Source: Bacteroidales bacterium UBA5226 (lineage in GTDB: Bacteria; Bacteroidota; Bacteroidia; Bacteroidales; UBA932). From it: a stretch of DNA of 7,009 nucleotides. Where the stretch lies: positions 1 through 7,009 of the forward strand of contig DHUU01000015.1 of NCBI GenBank assembly GCA_002409325.1, written 5' to 3'. The notes under the pieces were generated by a model that did no database searches, had not been told where the DNA came from, and worked only from the letters and a program-made list of their open reading frames with translations. The first letter of the stretch is position 1. Each line of letters starts with the position of its first letter. The translations under genes and the position numbers were made by a program. This document shows positions 5,624 to 7,009 of the stretch, in pieces.

Positions 5624-6775
5624 ATGGAAAGGACAAAACTGTTAGGTTCATGCTTTTCTTTTGAAAGGGAAGTACAGCTGCCTGGCAGACCTGTAGTCAG
5701 CCTTCCTTTTGATTTTACCCGGGATCTGGGGCGGGAAGAAGTGACACGGCTGCAGGAAAGCATCCAGGCTGCCCCTTTTTGTCCTGCAGCAGATACTGCT
5801 ATTGGCGAAAACCAGCAATTCAGGTACGTTGTGTTTGCCCCTGCAGGAGCCTTGCGTTTTGACAGGGCCATCATCCTGCTCCATGGGCTGAATGAAAGGT
5901 CATGGCAGAAATACCTGACCTGGGCAGAAGACCTGGTCATGACCTGTGGGGTCCCTGTAGTGTTGTTTCCCATTGCATTTCACATGAACAGAACGCCCAC
6001 TGCCTGGTATACACCGCGGGGGCTGGTGCCCTGGCTGAACCGGAGGAAACAGGAATTCAAGAATTTATACAACGCTTCTTTTTTCAACCTGGCCCTGAGT
6101 TCGCGCCTGTCTGTGAGCCCCCTCAGGTTTTACACCTCGGGCCTGGAATCTGCCTTCAACCTGATTCAGCTTATTAATGACATGAAACAGGGCAGGCACC
6201 CGCTCTTCACAGAACCGGTCCGGACAGATTTTTTCGCTTATTCGATAGGGGCACTCCTTGCCCAGGTGGTGCTGATGGCCGATCCTTATGAAAACCTGTC
6301 AGACTCCAGGCTTTTCACCTTTTGCGGTGGATCTGTCTTTGAAAGGATGAACGGGAATTCCCGCGATATCATGGACCAGGAAGCTTACCAAAAGATCAGG
6401 GAATACTACCTGGACGGATTTCACAATTTTCAGCCGGGGCAGGATAGCCGCCAAACCAGTATTTCTGACAAGCTCACCAATGCTTTCAGGCTGATGATAC
6501 GCTCAGCCGATCCGGAAGGCCGACGCCGGATGTTCTTTGCCGGGGCAAAAGAAAGGGTCCTGATGATATCCCTGCGGCAGGATATTGTAATTCCCACAGT
6601 GGGTTTGAACGAGACCACCGGGCAGGAACTGGCAGGGTATATAACCCAGGAACTGGACTTTCCCTATGCATACACGCATCAATCGCCCTTTCCGGAAAAT
6701 GGCAAAATCTGCGAAACAGAACTTGTTACTTCTTTCCGGTCTGTGTTTGACCGGGCTGCAGGGTTTCTGGCATGA
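5624..6775 (+). CDS. Alpha/beta-hydrolase-fold protein of unknown function (DUF6051-like)
   Basis: A 383-residue protein without signal peptide or membrane helix, so probably cytoplasmic. The fold is suggested by AIILLHGLNERSW (82-94), a strand followed by HG as in the oxyanion loop of alpha/beta hydrolases; by FFAYSIGALLAQ (203-214), a nucleophile elbow with Ser207 in the form AxSxG rather than GxSxG; by MISLRQDIVIP (314-324), where Asp320 is in the usual acid position; and by His352 in YTHQSPFP near the C-terminus. The triad S207-D320-H352 therefore looks complete. From memory it resembles the uncharacterised Bacteroidota family DUF6051, which I cannot verify here. The first 65 residues and the region 120-200, rich in Arg, Phe and Trp, would form an N-terminal extension and a cap. 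An esterase, thioesterase or peptidase activity is possible, but the substrate cannot be inferred. It is monocistronic, and its stop lies 6 bases from that of the convergent regulator. Confidence 0.82.
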   Translation: MERTKLLGSCFSFEREVQLPGRPVVSLPFDFTRDLGREEVTRLQESIQAAPFCPAADTAIGENQQFRYVVFAPAGALRFDRAIILLHGLNERSWQKYLTWAEDLVMTCGVPVVLFPIAFHMNRTPTAWYTPRGLVPWLNRRKQEFKNLYNASFFNLALSSRLSVSPLRFYTSGLESAFNLIQLINDMKQGRHPLFTEPVRTDFFAYSIGALLAQVVLMADPYENLSDSRLFTFCGGSVFERMNGNSRDIMDQEAYQKIREYYLDGFHNFQPGQDSRQTSISDKLTNAFRLMIRSADPEGRRRMFFAGAKERVLMISLRQDIVIPTVGLNETTGQELAGYITQELDFPYAYTHQSPFPENGKICETELVTSFRSVFDRAAGFLA

Positions 6776-6781
6776 ATCTGC

Positions 6782-7009
6782 TTAGAGTCTGATAGCGAAT
6801 TTTTTGAGCCTTGTATCGAGCATATCCCCGGGAATGATCTGCTTAATGGTATTGGCAACCGCATTCAACAGCCTTTCCCGGTAAAAATCTTTGTACACTG
6901 CTATGGAAATTTCACGTACCGGGGGCGGGTCGTTTACCGGGCGTACATGGGCGGCCTGTGTTTCATCCAGCATGGGCAGATGTAATTGCGGAATTAGGGT
7001 GTAACCGCC
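6782..7009 (-). CDS. C-terminal part of an OxyR-like LysR-family regulator (partial, runs off the right edge)
   Basis: The minus-strand frame stays open to the window edge, adding GGYTLIPQLHLP before the internal Met at 6973, so that Met is not the start. The visible 75 residues match the last part of the effector-binding domain of LysR regulators: GYTLIPQL is the conserved strand-and-turn near the end of the domain, followed by VRPVNDPPPVREISIAVYKDF and the final helix ending near IPGDML. The form PxPxREIsI.v.KDF with a tail ending in P.eM is typical of Bacteroidota proteins annotated as hydrogen-peroxide-inducible activators (OxyR). The redox cysteines and the DNA-binding helix-turn-helix lie outside the window, so peroxide sensing cannot be checked. 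Its 3' end faces the hydrolase gene and no clear terminator separates them. Confidence 0.8.
   Translation of the reverse strand, partial: GGYTLIPQLHLPMLDETQAAHVRPVNDPPPVREISIAVYKDFYRERLLNAVANTIKQIIPGDMLDTRLKKFAIRL

Noticed and set aside
5515..5973. 152-codon minus-strand frame over the divergent region and hydrolase start.
   Set aside because: It covers the plus-strand promoter and the hydrolase coding start, and shows no motif; a shadow frame.
6782..6973. A separate 63-residue small protein beginning at the ATG ending at 6973.
   Set aside because: The frame continues upstream to the window edge with GGYTLIPQLHLP, typical LysR effector-domain sequence, so this is the end of a longer gene.

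Overview
The window looks like an ordinary chromosomal stretch from a member of the Bacteroidota, perhaps Bacteroidales or a relative; the order-level placement is inference. The signs are promoters of the TTTG / TAnnTTTG type used by the primary sigma factor of this phylum, A/T-rich leaders without Shine-Dalgarno sequences, a secreted bacterial tricorn protease, two LytTR regulators, and an OxyR-like C-terminus close to those of Bacteroidota. I see no rRNA, tRNA, CRISPR array, insertion sequence or phage gene, and no stretch over 300 bases lacks a gene.

Layout. Positions 1-54 hold the last 17 codons of a gene whose end reads like a sensor histidine kinase. It overlaps by ATGA the start of a LytR/AlgR-type response regulator (51-815, +), so the window opens inside a two-component operon. 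A possible terminator sits over the regulator's stop codon. Facing it is a 1086-residue secreted tricorn-type serine protease (835-4095, -). The tricorn gene is divergent from mscL (4193-4639, +), and the 97 bases between them carry promoters for both directions. Tail to tail with mscL is a four-helix membrane protein with a C-terminal LytTR domain (4645-5493, -). This is divergent from a cytoplasmic alpha/beta-hydrolase of unknown function (5624-6775, +). That gene converges on the 3' end of an OxyR-like LysR regulator (6782 to the window edge, -).

From the response regulator on, genes alternate strand one by one, so each is probably transcribed alone except for the kinase-regulator pair. 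Functional links are loose: the proteins concern envelope sensing and stress (two-component system, membrane LytTR, tension valve, periplasmic protease, peroxide regulator), but nothing in the sequence ties them into one pathway. The most informative non-coding piece is the 130-base region 5494-5623. In it both flanking genes have a -7-like box exactly four bases from the start codon, suggesting leaderless mRNAs, and between them lies a tandem 19/20-base imperfect direct repeat that could be an operator. I do not find convincing evidence of a new multi-gene system; the least understood protein is the hydrolase.
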